DNA from: Perlabentimonas sp046542995
GTDB taxonomy: Bacteria > Bacteroidota > Bacteroidia > Bacteroidales > Tenuifilaceae
Assembly (NCBI GenBank): GCA_046542995.1
Contig: JBKHAH010000058.1
Span: 1 to 20,722, forward strand
Reading direction: 5' to 3'
DNA: 20,722 bases
Numbering within the stretch: the first letter of the stretch is position 1; each line of letters starts with the position of its first letter. The notes under the pieces were generated by a model. That model searched no databases and had not been told where the DNA came from. It saw only the letters and a list, made by a program, of their open reading frames with translations. The position numbers and the translations under genes were made by a program. Below, one piece after another: positions 1-8,057 of the stretch.

Positions 1-193
1 ATGCAAAAATATGAATTCCTATCTAACCTTAATAATAATTATTTAAAACAATATTCGAAAGATTTTTTTTAATTGTTTGCTTATTGGAATTAAATAGGTT
101 AACATTGCCGTTATAGTTAATGATAGCAGTGTTTATGTAACTCTTTTTAGCAACTGTCGTAAAAACGCATTAACACATAGATATGTTTCGTTG

Positions 194-201
194 TAACTTT
201 G
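194..201 (+). promoter_or_regulatory. candidate Bacteroidetes -7 box for the first receptor gene
   Basis: TAACTTTG matches the Bacteroidetes sigma-ABfr -7 consensus TAnnTTTG and lies about 110 bases before the chosen start of the first chemoreceptor. I could not find a convincing -33 TTTG at the usual 19-21 base distance, so this is only half a promoter. The rest of the 311-base leader is AT-rich and shows no other feature I can support. Confidence 0.4.
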
Positions 202-311
202 CAGTTTTTAATAATTTGTTTAGGGTTTTATCTATAATGCATAATTAATTCACATAGTCACTTGTGTCATTATATCATATAATGGTATATTTGGCGGTAA
301 ATAGTAGAAGA

Positions 312-1748
312 ATGGATTTTTTTAAAAAAATGAAGTTTAGTACCAAGTTAAACCTTGCCGTTATATTGCTTGCGCTTGCAATGGTGTTATTTCTGGCCAA
401 TAAAACCTACGTGGAGCAGGCTAGGCGTATTAGAATCAGTATTGATAATTATAGTGAGGATCAGGCAAAATTCCTTTTAAATTTTGTAAGGGTTGTTATT
501 GGTGAAGAAACGAAAATAGATACAGATACTAAAAGGGAACTTTCTTTGTTTTTATCTCAAAAATCGTTTTATGATAAGGGGTATGCTTTTTTAGTTGACG
601 CTGAGGGTAAAATTGTTGCTCATCCAAACTCAAGAGTACCCGAGGAAGATCTATTCATTGCGAAAAGATCCGTAGGCACTAATTACGACGCAATACAGAA
701 GTTTACTTATAATGATTGGTATATATTTCACCACAACCATGAGAGTTTAGGGGTAAGGTCTGTTATTAAGATTCCAATTTATGAAGCAAATGCTGAGGTA
801 AGAAAGAAATTAAGAGTGATTCTATTCTATGCATTTTTCTATACGGGTGTATTTGTTTTCATCTTATTACAATTCACAAAGACTGTTACCAGCCCTCTGA
901 AAAGAGGTGTTATTTTTGCTCAGAGCCTGTCAGATGGTAATCTTAAGAGTTCATTCACTGTTTCGCGAGAAGATGAAATGGGGGAGTTAGCGAAAGCACT
1001 GAGCGCAATGTCGCAGAAGTTGTCAGGTGTGGTTGAGGAGATTTCCAATGGAGCCCAGCAGGTGCTAACTACTGGTGAGGAAATTTCGCATTCTGCAAAT
1101 CAGGTTTCCAACGGGGCAGCTAAACAAGCTACTAATGTTGAGGAACTGGCATCTACTGTTGATGAGATTGCCCAGTCCTTTCATCAAGCATCAAGAGTTG
1201 CCAGTACTACTGGGGATATTGCAAAGAGTACTTCCAGCGATTTAGATAAAATTAGTGCAGCTTCATCGGAAAGTATTGAGGCTATTAGAAAGATAGCCGA
1301 AAGAATTGGAGTAATTAGCGAGATTTCTTTCCAAACTAACCTGTTGGCTCTAAATGCAGCAGTTGAAGCTGCACGTGCTGGTAGCCACGGTAAAGGTTTT
1401 GCTGTAGTGGCAACTGAAGTTAGGCGCCTGGCTGAGAAGAGTAAAATTGCCGCGCAGGAAATTAACGATTTATCCGAGGAAACCGTTGAGGTAACTGAAA
1501 AAACCGGTAATGAAATGCAAGAAATAATCCCTAACATTAAGGAGAGTTCCAGTTTGGTTCAGGAGGTTGTAACCGCCATTGTTGATTTAGAGGGAGGGGT
1601 TGAGCAGATTAATGCTGCTGTTCAGCAATTAAACGAGGTGACACAGGGTAATGCAGCATCTGCCGAGGAAATTAATGCAACAGCAGAAGTTTTAACATCG
1701 GAGGCAAAAGATCTAAGCAAGTTGATGGCTTTCTTTAAATTGAAGTAA
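312..1748 (+). CDS. methyl-accepting chemotaxis protein, single-Cache sensor (first of tandem pair)
   Basis: Transmembrane chemoreceptor of 478 residues. A short basic N-terminus precedes a first membrane helix (about residues 13-32). Residues 35-165 form an extracytoplasmic domain that looks like a single Cache (sCache) fold, with the segment YDKGYAFLVDAEGKIVAHPN. A second membrane helix (168-188) leads into a HAMP domain (192-245) and a long coiled-coil signalling domain. Its hairpin tip is the highly conserved stretch at 338-367 (FQTNLLALNAAVEAARAG, then HGKGFAVVA), which contacts CheA and CheW. The frame stays open to a GTG at 264, but the ATG at 312 aligns exactly with the start of the downstream paralog, so I chose it. 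No C-terminal CheR-binding pentapeptide is present. No chemotaxis kinase or flagellar gene lies in the window. The ligand is unknown. Confidence 0.93.
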   Translation: MDFFKKMKFSTKLNLAVILLALAMVLFLANKTYVEQARRIRISIDNYSEDQAKFLLNFVRVVIGEETKIDTDTKRELSLFLSQKSFYDKGYAFLVDAEGKIVAHPNSRVPEEDLFIAKRSVGTNYDAIQKFTYNDWYIFHHNHESLGVRSVIKIPIYEANAEVRKKLRVILFYAFFYTGVFVFILLQFTKTVTSPLKRGVIFAQSLSDGNLKSSFTVSREDEMGELAKALSAMSQKLSGVVEEISNGAQQVLTTGEEISHSANQVSNGAAKQATNVEELASTVDEIAQSFHQASRVASTTGDIAKSTSSDLDKISAASSESIEAIRKIAERIGVISEISFQTNLLALNAAVEAARAGSHGKGFAVVATEVRRLAEKSKIAAQEINDLSEETVEVTEKTGNEMQEIIPNIKESSSLVQEVVTAIVDLEGGVEQINAAVQQLNEVTQGNAASAEEINATAEVLTSEAKDLSKLMAFFKLK

Positions 1749-1768
1749 ATATTGCAAGTGTTTGTACT

Positions 1769-3229
1769 ATGAAAATATTAGGAAAACTAAAAATAAGAAC
1801 CCGCTTGAATCTTGTGATTTCGGCGTTGGCAATGGTATTGGTTATTGGGTTGGCTTATACTGCATACGTTTATGAAAGGAATAGGATATACCATGAGGTT
1901 GATTTTAGAACTTTTCAACGTTTAGAATTATTGGCTGATATTTCCAATAATGTTTTAAAAAGCCATGGAGGGTTAAATGAAGGTTCTATCGAACAAAAGT
2001 TAAGCAATTCTTATGCTGATGATGATTATTATGGTTCTGGTTACTTTTTTCTTTTTAGTTCAGATGAGGGTGTAATTGTTCATCCTAAAAAAGCATTGTT
2101 AGGAGAGGATGAGAACTTGGCTAATGACGTCCTGAAAACACCTGACAGAAAAGTTGTTACAAGTATCCAGGGTATTGAAGGAAACCAGGAGGTGTTGGTT
2201 TACTCGCAAAAGTTACAAAATAGCGATACGTATGTGTTTGCTAAAGTATATACTGCCGAAGCCTATAAAGAGATAAGCAGAATGGTAAGAACAATTTTCT
2301 TTTTTGCCCCTGTTGCATATGGCCTTTTCTTTCTGGTTATTCTTGTTTTTAGCAATTCTATTGTAAAGCCCTTAAAACGAGGTGTGGGCTTTGCTAAAGA
2401 GTTATCGGGGGGCGATTTAACCGCTCATTTATCTGTCACTAACCTTGACGAAGTGGGGGTCCTTTCACAATCGTTAAACGATATGGTTGGAAAGTTGAAG
2501 GATGTTATAGAAAGAATTAAAGAGAGTGCAAGCCAGTTGGGTGATAATAGCGAGCAGGTAACCAATGCATCGCAGGAGTTGGCTTCAGGAGCAAATGAGC
2601 AGGCCTCAACCGTTGAGGAGTTGGCCTCGTCCATTGAGGAGGTTAGCTCTTCAATTGAGCAGGTTACTGAGAGCGCAGCCAGGGCAAATCAGATTACCAA
2701 AGAGGCCAGCCAAAAAATTCAGCGAATTGGCCAATCTGCTACTCAGAGCGATAATGCAGTTAAGCAAATTGCTGAGAAGATTAGGGTTATTACTGATATT
2801 GCCTTTCAAACGAACATACTTGCACTTAATGCTGCTGTTGAAGCAGCTAGGGCGGGTGAGCATGGTAAGGGTTTTTCTGTTGTTGCTGCAGAGGTGCGTA
2901 ATTTGGCAGAACGGAGTAAGAATGCCGCCGATGAAATTAGTTCTCTTTCTGGCAGAACTTTATCTGTAACCCAGCAAGCCAATAGATTGCTTCACAATCT
3001 TATACCTAACGTACAGAAAACTGCCGATATGATTGATGAGGTTATGGCAACATCAATAGAGCAACGTTCCAATATGGATCAGATAAATACCTCCATTCAG
3101 GAACTAAACAATTCGAGTCAGGAGAATTCTGTTGCTGCTGAGCAGTTAGCAACAGGAGCCGAATCGCTTAAGGAGCATGCCAGTGGCTTTTTTGATTTAA
3201 TAAAGTTCTTTAAGCTTAATAAGGGCTAA
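1769..3229 (+). CDS. methyl-accepting chemotaxis protein, single-Cache sensor (second of tandem pair)
   Basis: Paralog of the preceding gene, 486 residues, starting 20 bases after it and almost certainly cotranscribed. It has the same order of parts: membrane helix at about 13-33, Cache-like sensor at 37-170 (GYFFLFSSDEGVIVHP is the equivalent core strand), second helix at 174-196, HAMP at 198-250, and signalling coiled coil with hairpin tip at 344-373. The signalling halves are close in sequence while the sensor halves have diverged, which is the usual result of duplication followed by a change of ligand. The protein ends FFKLNKG; the paralog ends FFKLK. The short shared end may mark a common C-terminal cap. 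It also lacks a CheR pentapeptide, so methylation would depend on other receptors or on direct CheR recognition. Confidence 0.93.
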   Translation: MKILGKLKIRTRLNLVISALAMVLVIGLAYTAYVYERNRIYHEVDFRTFQRLELLADISNNVLKSHGGLNEGSIEQKLSNSYADDDYYGSGYFFLFSSDEGVIVHPKKALLGEDENLANDVLKTPDRKVVTSIQGIEGNQEVLVYSQKLQNSDTYVFAKVYTAEAYKEISRMVRTIFFFAPVAYGLFFLVILVFSNSIVKPLKRGVGFAKELSGGDLTAHLSVTNLDEVGVLSQSLNDMVGKLKDVIERIKESASQLGDNSEQVTNASQELASGANEQASTVEELASSIEEVSSSIEQVTESAARANQITKEASQKIQRIGQSATQSDNAVKQIAEKIRVITDIAFQTNILALNAAVEAARAGEHGKGFSVVAAEVRNLAERSKNAADEISSLSGRTLSVTQQANRLLHNLIPNVQKTADMIDEVMATSIEQRSNMDQINTSIQELNNSSQENSVAAEQLATGAESLKEHASGFFDLIKFFKLNKG

Positions 3230-3277
3230 TCTCTTAGTAAAGTGCGCCAGTATTCATGCCAAAGGTTCCTCATGAGT

Positions 3278-5419
3278 TTATTCAACACCTTTCATGGTTA
3301 GTTGAATCCGCTTTCTACTAGCATCAACCTCAAGTACCTTAACCATAACATGCTGATGTAGCTTAACCACATCGTTGGGGTTTGATATAAACCTATCGGC
3401 CAGTTGTGAAATGTGCACAAGCCCATCCTGCTTAACGCCCACATCAACAAAGGCTCCAAAATTGGTTATGTTGGTAACAATGCCAGGGAGCGTCATGCCC
3501 GGAACAAGGTCTTCAATGGAGAAAATGCCCTCGGCAAACTCAAATACTTTTATGCCTTGGCGTGGGTCTCTGCCGGGCTTTGACAACTCTTTCATAATAT
3601 CTTTTAAAGTTGGCAGGCCAATTTTATCAGAAACGTAATTGTTGATGTTTATCTTCTTTCTAAGTTCTTCATCTTTTAGTAGTTCGTCTACTTTGCAATT
3701 CAAATCTTTAGCCATCTGCTCAACTACATGGTAGCTCTCGGGGTGAACAGCGCTGTTGTCAAGGGGATTCTTGGCATTGGTAATACGGAGGAATCCAGCG
3801 CTCTGTTCAAAGGCCTTATCACCCAGTCGGGCCACCTTTTTCAACTCTTTTCTGCTGGTAAAATCTCCATTCTCTCTACGGTAGTCTACTATGTTTTTTG
3901 CCAGCTGCGGCCCCAGCCCTGAGATGTAGGTTAGCAGGTGTTTGCTAGCCGTATTAAGGTTAACTCCCACATGGTTCACACAGCTCTCCACCACAGTATC
4001 CAAGCCCTGTTTTAGTTTCCCCTGATCAACATCATGCTGATACTGACCCACGCCAATGGATTTTGGGTCAATTTTCACCAGTTCAGCAAGCGGATCCATA
4101 AGCCTACGACCAATGGATGCTGCCCCACGCACAGTTACATCGTACTCGGGAAATTCTTCGCGGGCAACGGCGGAAGCGGAGTAGATAGATGCGCCATCCT
4201 CACTCACCATAAATACCTGAATATCGCTATTAAAGCGGATTCGCTTTACGAACGATTCTGTTTCGCGACTGGCAGTTCCATTTCCAATGGCTATGGCATC
4301 AATTTTATACGAGTCAACCAATGCCGATATTTTACTCATGGCTTTACCCGACTCTTTTTGCGGGGCATGTGGGTAAATTGTCTCGTTATGTTTAAGGTTG
4401 CCCTGCGAATCTAAGCAAACAACCTTGCAACCTGTCCGGTAACCTGGGTCAATTGCAAGTACGTTTTTTTGACCTAGTGGAGCAGCCAGAAGCAGCTGCC
4501 TGAGGTTGTCGGAGAAAACACGAATCGCCTCGTTATCGGCTTTCTCTTTAAGTTCGGCGGTAAATTCGTTCTCAATGCTAGGCTCAATAAGCCTTTTATA
4601 TCCATCCTCTATGGCAAAGTCAATCTGGTCAGCAGCCTCAGAATTGCTTTTAACAAATGCTCTTGAGAGCTCGTCCATAACATCATCAGCGGGAGGGGCA
4701 ATTGATACTCGAAGGAAACCTTCGGTTTGCCCACGGCGCATGGCTAAAAAACGGTGCGAAGCGCATTTGTTAACTGGTTCCTCCCATGCAAAATAGTCGG
4801 AAAATTTGGCCCCTTCAGTTTCCTTCCCTTTTACCAATTTTGAGCGAATAACGGCACCTTTGCGAAAGTGCCTGCGAACAATGTTTCTTGCTTTCTCGCT
4901 TTCACTTATCCATTCGGCAATAATGTCGCGCGCGCCGGCTAAGGCATCCTCTGTTGTTGGCACATCATCGGTTATAAAACGTTGAGCTGCGTCTTCAATA
5001 TTGCGCTCAACCTGCTTCATTATAATTTCAGCCAAAGGCTCCAGCCCTTTTTCCTTCGCAATTGTGGCGCGGGTTCTGCGTTTTGGTTTGTATGGCAGGT
5101 AAATATCTTCCAGTTCAATGGGATCGTAGCATTCATCTATGCGCTTACGCAACTCTTCGGTTAGCTTACCTTGCTCATCAATTGTTGACAGAACGGTTTC
5201 TTTCCGTTTTTCTAATTCAACTAACTTATCTAACCTGTCACGAATATTTGCAATCTCAACCTCATCAAGGCTGCCTGTCTGTTCTTTCCTGTAGCGACTA
5301 ATGAATGGAACTGTAGCACCTTCATTCAACAGTTTAATTGTATTCTGTACTTGTTTCCCTGCAAGGTTCAGCTCTTTTGAAATTATTTGTATATGGGTAC
5401 GATTATTGTTATCAATCAT
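3278..5419 (-). CDS. tex: Tex family RNA-binding transcription accessory protein
   Basis: Full-length Tex (YhgF/YdcI family), 713 residues, close to the Gram-positive length of about 720. The Tex N-terminal helical region carries the family signatures ATVPFISRYRKE (35-46) and ELEDIYLPYKPKRRTRATIA (102-121). A YqgF/RNase H-like domain begins at about 318 (LAIDPGYRTGCKV). Helix-hairpin-helix repeats follow at about 485-560 (NTASKHLLTYISGLGPQLA). A C-terminal S1 RNA-binding domain lies at 639-710 (PGMTLPGIVTNITNFGAFVD). Tex is a cytoplasmic nucleic-acid-binding factor linked to transcription in other bacteria, and its exact activity is not fixed by sequence. It is convergent with the chemoreceptor pair (48-base gap with no obvious terminator) and divergent from the MuiA-like gene. 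A -7 box lies just upstream on the minus strand. Confidence 0.97.
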   Translation of the reverse strand: MIDNNNRTHIQIISKELNLAGKQVQNTIKLLNEGATVPFISRYRKEQTGSLDEVEIANIRDRLDKLVELEKRKETVLSTIDEQGKLTEELRKRIDECYDPIELEDIYLPYKPKRRTRATIAKEKGLEPLAEIIMKQVERNIEDAAQRFITDDVPTTEDALAGARDIIAEWISESEKARNIVRRHFRKGAVIRSKLVKGKETEGAKFSDYFAWEEPVNKCASHRFLAMRRGQTEGFLRVSIAPPADDVMDELSRAFVKSNSEAADQIDFAIEDGYKRLIEPSIENEFTAELKEKADNEAIRVFSDNLRQLLLAAPLGQKNVLAIDPGYRTGCKVVCLDSQGNLKHNETIYPHAPQKESGKAMSKISALVDSYKIDAIAIGNGTASRETESFVKRIRFNSDIQVFMVSEDGASIYSASAVAREEFPEYDVTVRGAASIGRRLMDPLAELVKIDPKSIGVGQYQHDVDQGKLKQGLDTVVESCVNHVGVNLNTASKHLLTYISGLGPQLAKNIVDYRRENGDFTSRKELKKVARLGDKAFEQSAGFLRITNAKNPLDNSAVHPESYHVVEQMAKDLNCKVDELLKDEELRKKININNYVSDKIGLPTLKDIMKELSKPGRDPRQGIKVFEFAEGIFSIEDLVPGMTLPGIVTNITNFGAFVDVGVKQDGLVHISQLADRFISNPNDVVKLHQHVMVKVLEVDASRKRIQLTMKGVE

Positions 5420-5462
5420 AATTATCTGAAAGTTAAGAATGGTATTTTAATAGTATGATTGA

Positions 5463-5470
5463 CAAAATTA
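5463..5470 (-). promoter_or_regulatory. candidate -7 box for tex
   Basis: On the minus strand this reads TAATTTTG, matching TAnnTTTG, about 45 bases before the tex start, giving a short leader. No clear -33 element is seen at the expected distance. The 131-base divergent gap shows no comparable box for the MuiA-like gene on the plus strand. Confidence 0.4.
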
Positions 5471-5550
5471 GTAATATATGATGTATATTTACTGTTATTG
5501 AATTGATGTTTTTTGAATACTAAGCCGTAATTAATCTTAAAATTAGCGAT

Positions 5551-7152
5551 ATGAATAAATCACTATTACTATTTGTTGCTATTGCAATTTCTTTTTCAAC
5601 TTATGGGCAGACTATTAATACCGTTCCTGTAAATTCTAATGTTGATGAGGTGAAGTTATATCTAGGTGGTGCTCAGGTAACAAGAACTGCCAATGTTAGT
5701 CTTACAAACGGTACATCTAAAATTATTTTTAAAGATTTGCCAAACACCCTTGATGCATCTACCTTCTCCGTTGACGGAAGAGGTGATTTTACAATTCTTT
5801 CAATACTGCAGGGTTACTCTAATGAGAAGCGAAGATTGCCAAAGGAGGCGCAGGTATTACAGGATAGTTTAACCCTTTTAATGGCTCAAAAGGAAGATAT
5901 TGTCGTTTTGCAGAATATTCTTGAAGAGGAAGAGAGGTTCCTAAACGCGAACCTTAGCATTGGTGGGCAGCAGTCAGGTATTAACCCCACGGAACTGAAA
6001 GATGCTGCTAACTTTTATCGTGCACGTTTAGGTGAAATTAAGAAGGGACAATTATTGCACCGTAGAGAAGTTGCAGAGCTAAATAAAGAGATAGAGCGGC
6101 TTAAAGCGAAACTTTACCCTTTTTCTTCCGACAGAGTGGCGCTGAATCAGGAATTGGCAGTAACGGTAAGTGCTAATAAAGCAACTAATGCTAAGATAAC
6201 AGTTAGCTACTATACAACTTCTGCTAGCTGGAACCCAATGTACGATATTCGAACTGATGGATTTGGTGAGCCAGTTGAACTGATTCTCAAAGCATCTGCA
6301 AGGAATATAACAGGGGAGGATTGGTCTGATACAAAATTTACTTTTAGTACGGGTCAACCTACGCTTGGTGCAACTCCTCCAACAATTAACCCATGGTTTT
6401 TACGTCCTATAGCCGCTCCGCCCGTATCTTCAATGCCACAGACATATAGTAACAGAGATAGAGCGGAACCAGAACTATTAGCTCAAGATGAGATAACTGA
6501 ACACGCTGGTTCATCTGCAGATTATACTGTTAAGCAGGATGCAATTACTGCTACCGACTATTCATTGCCAGTTAATTATCAATTAGAATCAGGTAAAGAT
6601 CCTCTTATTGTTGAAATTGAGAAGCAACAGTTAGAGGCAGCCTATGAATATTTTGCTATACCAAAAAAATCGTTTAATGCTTACCTGCTTGCTAAGATAC
6701 CTAACACAGAGCAGCTGAATTTGCTCTCAGGTAAAGCATCAATATATCTTGAAGGAGCATATACAGGTTCAGCAAATTTAAGTTCTAGTATGAGTGCTGA
6801 CACGCTATTGCTACCGTTGGGTGTAGATAAGGCAATTAAGGTTGAGCGTGTAAGAATAAAAGATTATAAATCTAAAAAGTTTATTGGATCCAAGGTTGAA
6901 GAAACAGTAGGTTGGGATATTAACATTAGAAATGGAAAGAGGGTACCAGTAAAAATAAAAATTTCAGATCAAATACCTGTGTCCACAGACAGGAGCATTT
7001 CAGTTGAGCCTGAGGAAACTACGGATGGTGATATTAATAAGGATACGGGAATGGTCACATGGATACTTAATCTTAAATCATCCGAAAAAAGAACCTTGAA
7101 ACTCGGCTATAAAGTGCAGTATCCAAAGGATATGCGCATTGTACTTGAATAA
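5551..7152 (+). CDS. MuiA-like DUF4139 protein, secreted
   Basis: 533 residues, mucoidy-inhibitor MuiA family (DUF4140 N-terminal plus DUF4139 C-terminal domains). A typical signal peptide occupies residues 1-20 (hydrophobic core LLLFVAIAISFS, likely cleavage after YGQ), so the protein should reach the periplasm. The N-terminal beta domain (30-90, VDEVKLYLGGAQVTRTANVS) fits DUF4140. A charged helical coiled coil runs from about 95 to 190. DUF4139 follows from about 215 (SYYTTSASWNPMYDIR, then the family motif around NITGEDWSDTKFTFSTGQP) to the end. No lipoprotein cysteine and no membrane anchor are visible. The molecular function of the family is not established; the name comes from a mucoidy phenotype. 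It appears to be a single-gene unit between tex and the thioesterase. Confidence 0.9.
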   Translation: MNKSLLLFVAIAISFSTYGQTINTVPVNSNVDEVKLYLGGAQVTRTANVSLTNGTSKIIFKDLPNTLDASTFSVDGRGDFTILSILQGYSNEKRRLPKEAQVLQDSLTLLMAQKEDIVVLQNILEEEERFLNANLSIGGQQSGINPTELKDAANFYRARLGEIKKGQLLHRREVAELNKEIERLKAKLYPFSSDRVALNQELAVTVSANKATNAKITVSYYTTSASWNPMYDIRTDGFGEPVELILKASARNITGEDWSDTKFTFSTGQPTLGATPPTINPWFLRPIAAPPVSSMPQTYSNRDRAEPELLAQDEITEHAGSSADYTVKQDAITATDYSLPVNYQLESGKDPLIVEIEKQQLEAAYEYFAIPKKSFNAYLLAKIPNTEQLNLLSGKASIYLEGAYTGSANLSSSMSADTLLLPLGVDKAIKVERVRIKDYKSKKFIGSKVEETVGWDINIRNGKRVPVKIKISDQIPVSTDRSISVEPEETTDGDINKDTGMVTWILNLKSSEKRTLKLGYKVQYPKDMRIVLE

Positions 7153-7214
7153 CTTGGAAGTTTTATAAATAGGAGTTTCTATGCAAATGCTTTAAAAATT
7201 TGGTTAGATAAAAA

Positions 7215-7241
7215 AATGCAGATCAATTATTGGTCTGCATT
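7215..7241 (-). terminator. intrinsic terminator of the thioesterase gene
   Basis: A 10-bp stem (7215-7224 with 7232-7241, one G-U pair) closes a 7-base loop. Read on the minus strand it is followed by a run of Ts (complement of the A-run at 7211-7216), the classic Rho-independent form. The stop codon of the thioesterase lies inside the loop region. On the plus strand no T-run follows, so it should work mainly for the minus-strand gene. Confidence 0.72.
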
Positions 7242-7622
7242 TGGCATTCTAATTGGCTTTTTGGTTTTGTTGTTTATGCAAGCAAAAATGTAGGTTCCCT
7301 CTATGGATCTTATGTTGTTACTATTCTGAATTTCGCTTGCAAATATTTCAACTTTTACCTCCAGTTTAATTTGCGACACCTCTTTTACCCTACCTTTAAT
7401 TTCAATTATAGAGCCCTCTTTTATAGGATTTAAAAATTTAACATCATTAACCGATACGGTTACCATACTCCTTTTAGTGTACTTCATGGCAGTAATATAA
7501 GCAACCTCATCCATCCATTGCATGGCAAGCCCCCCAAATAGGTTTTGATTGTTATTAAGCATGCTGGGGAATACTATTCTATCTTGTTTTGCTTCGTATT
7601 TCTCCATTCCATTCATCATCAA
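7227..7622 (-). CDS. hotdog-fold acyl-CoA thioesterase
   Basis: 131-residue protein of the YciA/BACH-type hotdog thioesterases, which hydrolyse acyl-CoA to free acid and CoA in the cytoplasm. The family active-site region is present as QNLFGGLAMQWMDEVAYITA (26-45), corresponding to the usual N-L-F-G-G...W-M-D helix. The second signature follows in the strand VTVSVNDVKFLNPIKEGSII (54-73). The length suits a single hotdog domain acting as a multimer. Several in-frame ATGs stand at the start (codons 1, 2, 3 and 6); the longest form is reported, and the true start could be the ATG at codon 6. Substrate chain length cannot be told from sequence. It is monocistronic and ends at a strong intrinsic terminator. 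Confidence 0.88.
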   Translation of the reverse strand: MMMNGMEKYEAKQDRIVFPSMLNNNQNLFGGLAMQWMDEVAYITAMKYTKRSMVTVSVNDVKFLNPIKEGSIIEIKGRVKEVSQIKLEVKVEIFASEIQNSNNIRSIEGTYIFACINNKTKKPIRMPNADQ

Positions 7623-7707
7623 TTATTTTTGGTTGTAGTTAAGTATAGCGTTTTAAACTGGGTTTCTTTTATGGTTACTGAGCATAGTCTTTTTCTAACA
7701 TCTTGTT

Positions 7708-7716
7708 TTTCTTTAT
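7708..7716. repeat. left 9-bp flanking direct repeat (putative target-site duplication)
   Basis: TTTCTTTAT, immediately outside the left end of the 120-bp palindrome. It is identical in direct orientation to the 9 bases just outside the right end at 7837-7845. Confidence 0.6.
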
Positions 7717-7836
7717 GTCCCGTTAGGGATATAATATTGGTAGAGATTAATTATTGGGATTTTTTTTCCGTACCTAACGGCACGGGAAGAAAACATCTGC
7801 AACGATTTTTTACCAACATTTTGTCCCTAACGGGAC
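7717..7836. repeat. 120-bp palindromic MITE-like element
   Basis: The element is one long imperfect palindrome centred between 7776 and 7777. Its terminal 26-base arms (7717-7742 and 7811-7836) pair at 23 of 26 positions, each ending in GTCCCGTTAGGGA or its complement, which is itself largely self-complementary. The centre (7768-7785) forms another hairpin of the type CCGT-CC/GG-ACGG. Exact 9-bp direct repeats TTTCTTTAT flank both ends, as expected after transposition. It contains no gene; a 129-codon open frame reading across it is an artefact. From memory, GTCCCGTTAGGGA-type palindromes recur between genes in Bacteroidota genomes, but this window holds only one copy. It could be a MITE, a REP-like element, or a transcribed hairpin. 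Confidence 0.8.
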
Positions 7837-7845
7837 TTTCTTTAT
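7837..7845. repeat. right 9-bp flanking direct repeat (putative target-site duplication)
   Basis: TTTCTTTAT, abutting the right end of the palindrome and matching 7708-7716 exactly. The T-rich composition makes chance identity easier, but the exact position at both borders favours a true duplication. Confidence 0.6.
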
Positions 7846-8002
7846 TTGTAGCCATATCTTTATTGCAATTACTCTACCATGCTTTGCGACGTAATGCCAT
7901 GAAAAGTAATAAACAAAATAAAACAACTGTTTAACAAAATCTTTCAGAGTGCAACGCTATTTTAAACTTGAGCCTTATTTTCTTTACAAAATTAATAAAT
8001 AA

Positions 8003-8034
8003 TTTGCAAAATGAACATATGCTCATTATATTTG
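8003..8034 (+). promoter_or_regulatory. Bacteroidetes-type promoter of the metal-cluster locus
   Basis: A -33 element TTTG at 8003-8006 is followed after 20 bases by a -7 box TATATTTG at 8027-8034. Both match the Bacteroidetes consensus (TTTG, 19-21 bases, TAnnTTTG). The predicted transcript start near 8040 leaves only about 17 bases before the ATG at 8058. This is the best promoter in the window and the only clear one ahead of the long plus-strand gene series. Confidence 0.75.
8011..8026. promoter_or_regulatory. 16-bp palindrome between -33 and -7, candidate operator
   Basis: ATGAACATATGCTCAT is palindromic at 14 of 16 positions around a central CATATG and fills most of the promoter spacer, ending directly against the -7 box. 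A dimeric regulator bound here would control RNA polymerase access. The first gene downstream encodes a helix-turn-helix DUF134 protein, so autoregulation is the simplest reading (inference). Confidence 0.55.
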
Positions 8035-8046
8035 TAACGAACAAAT
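8030..8046. promoter_or_regulatory. inverted repeat ATTTGT-N5-ACAAAT across the transcription start
   Basis: A perfect 6-bp inverted repeat with a 5-base spacer overlaps the -7 box and the predicted start point. It could be a second binding site or a chance outcome of the AT-rich promoter. Confidence 0.35.
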
Positions 8047-8057
8047 GATTAATATGC

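Noticed and set aside
1..72. 23-codon frame beginning at the first base of the window
   Set aside because: It could be the end of a gene cut by the window edge, but it is too short and too AT-driven to support.
2565..2969. 134-codon plus-strand frame inside the second chemoreceptor
   Set aside because: It lies in another frame of a strongly supported gene and its Leu/Arg-rich translation reflects the coiled-coil codons of that gene.
7545..7934. 129-codon open frame on the plus strand
   Set aside because: It runs antisense through the thioesterase start and straight across the 120-bp palindrome; its translation is a by-product of the repeat, with no start signal or family resemblance.
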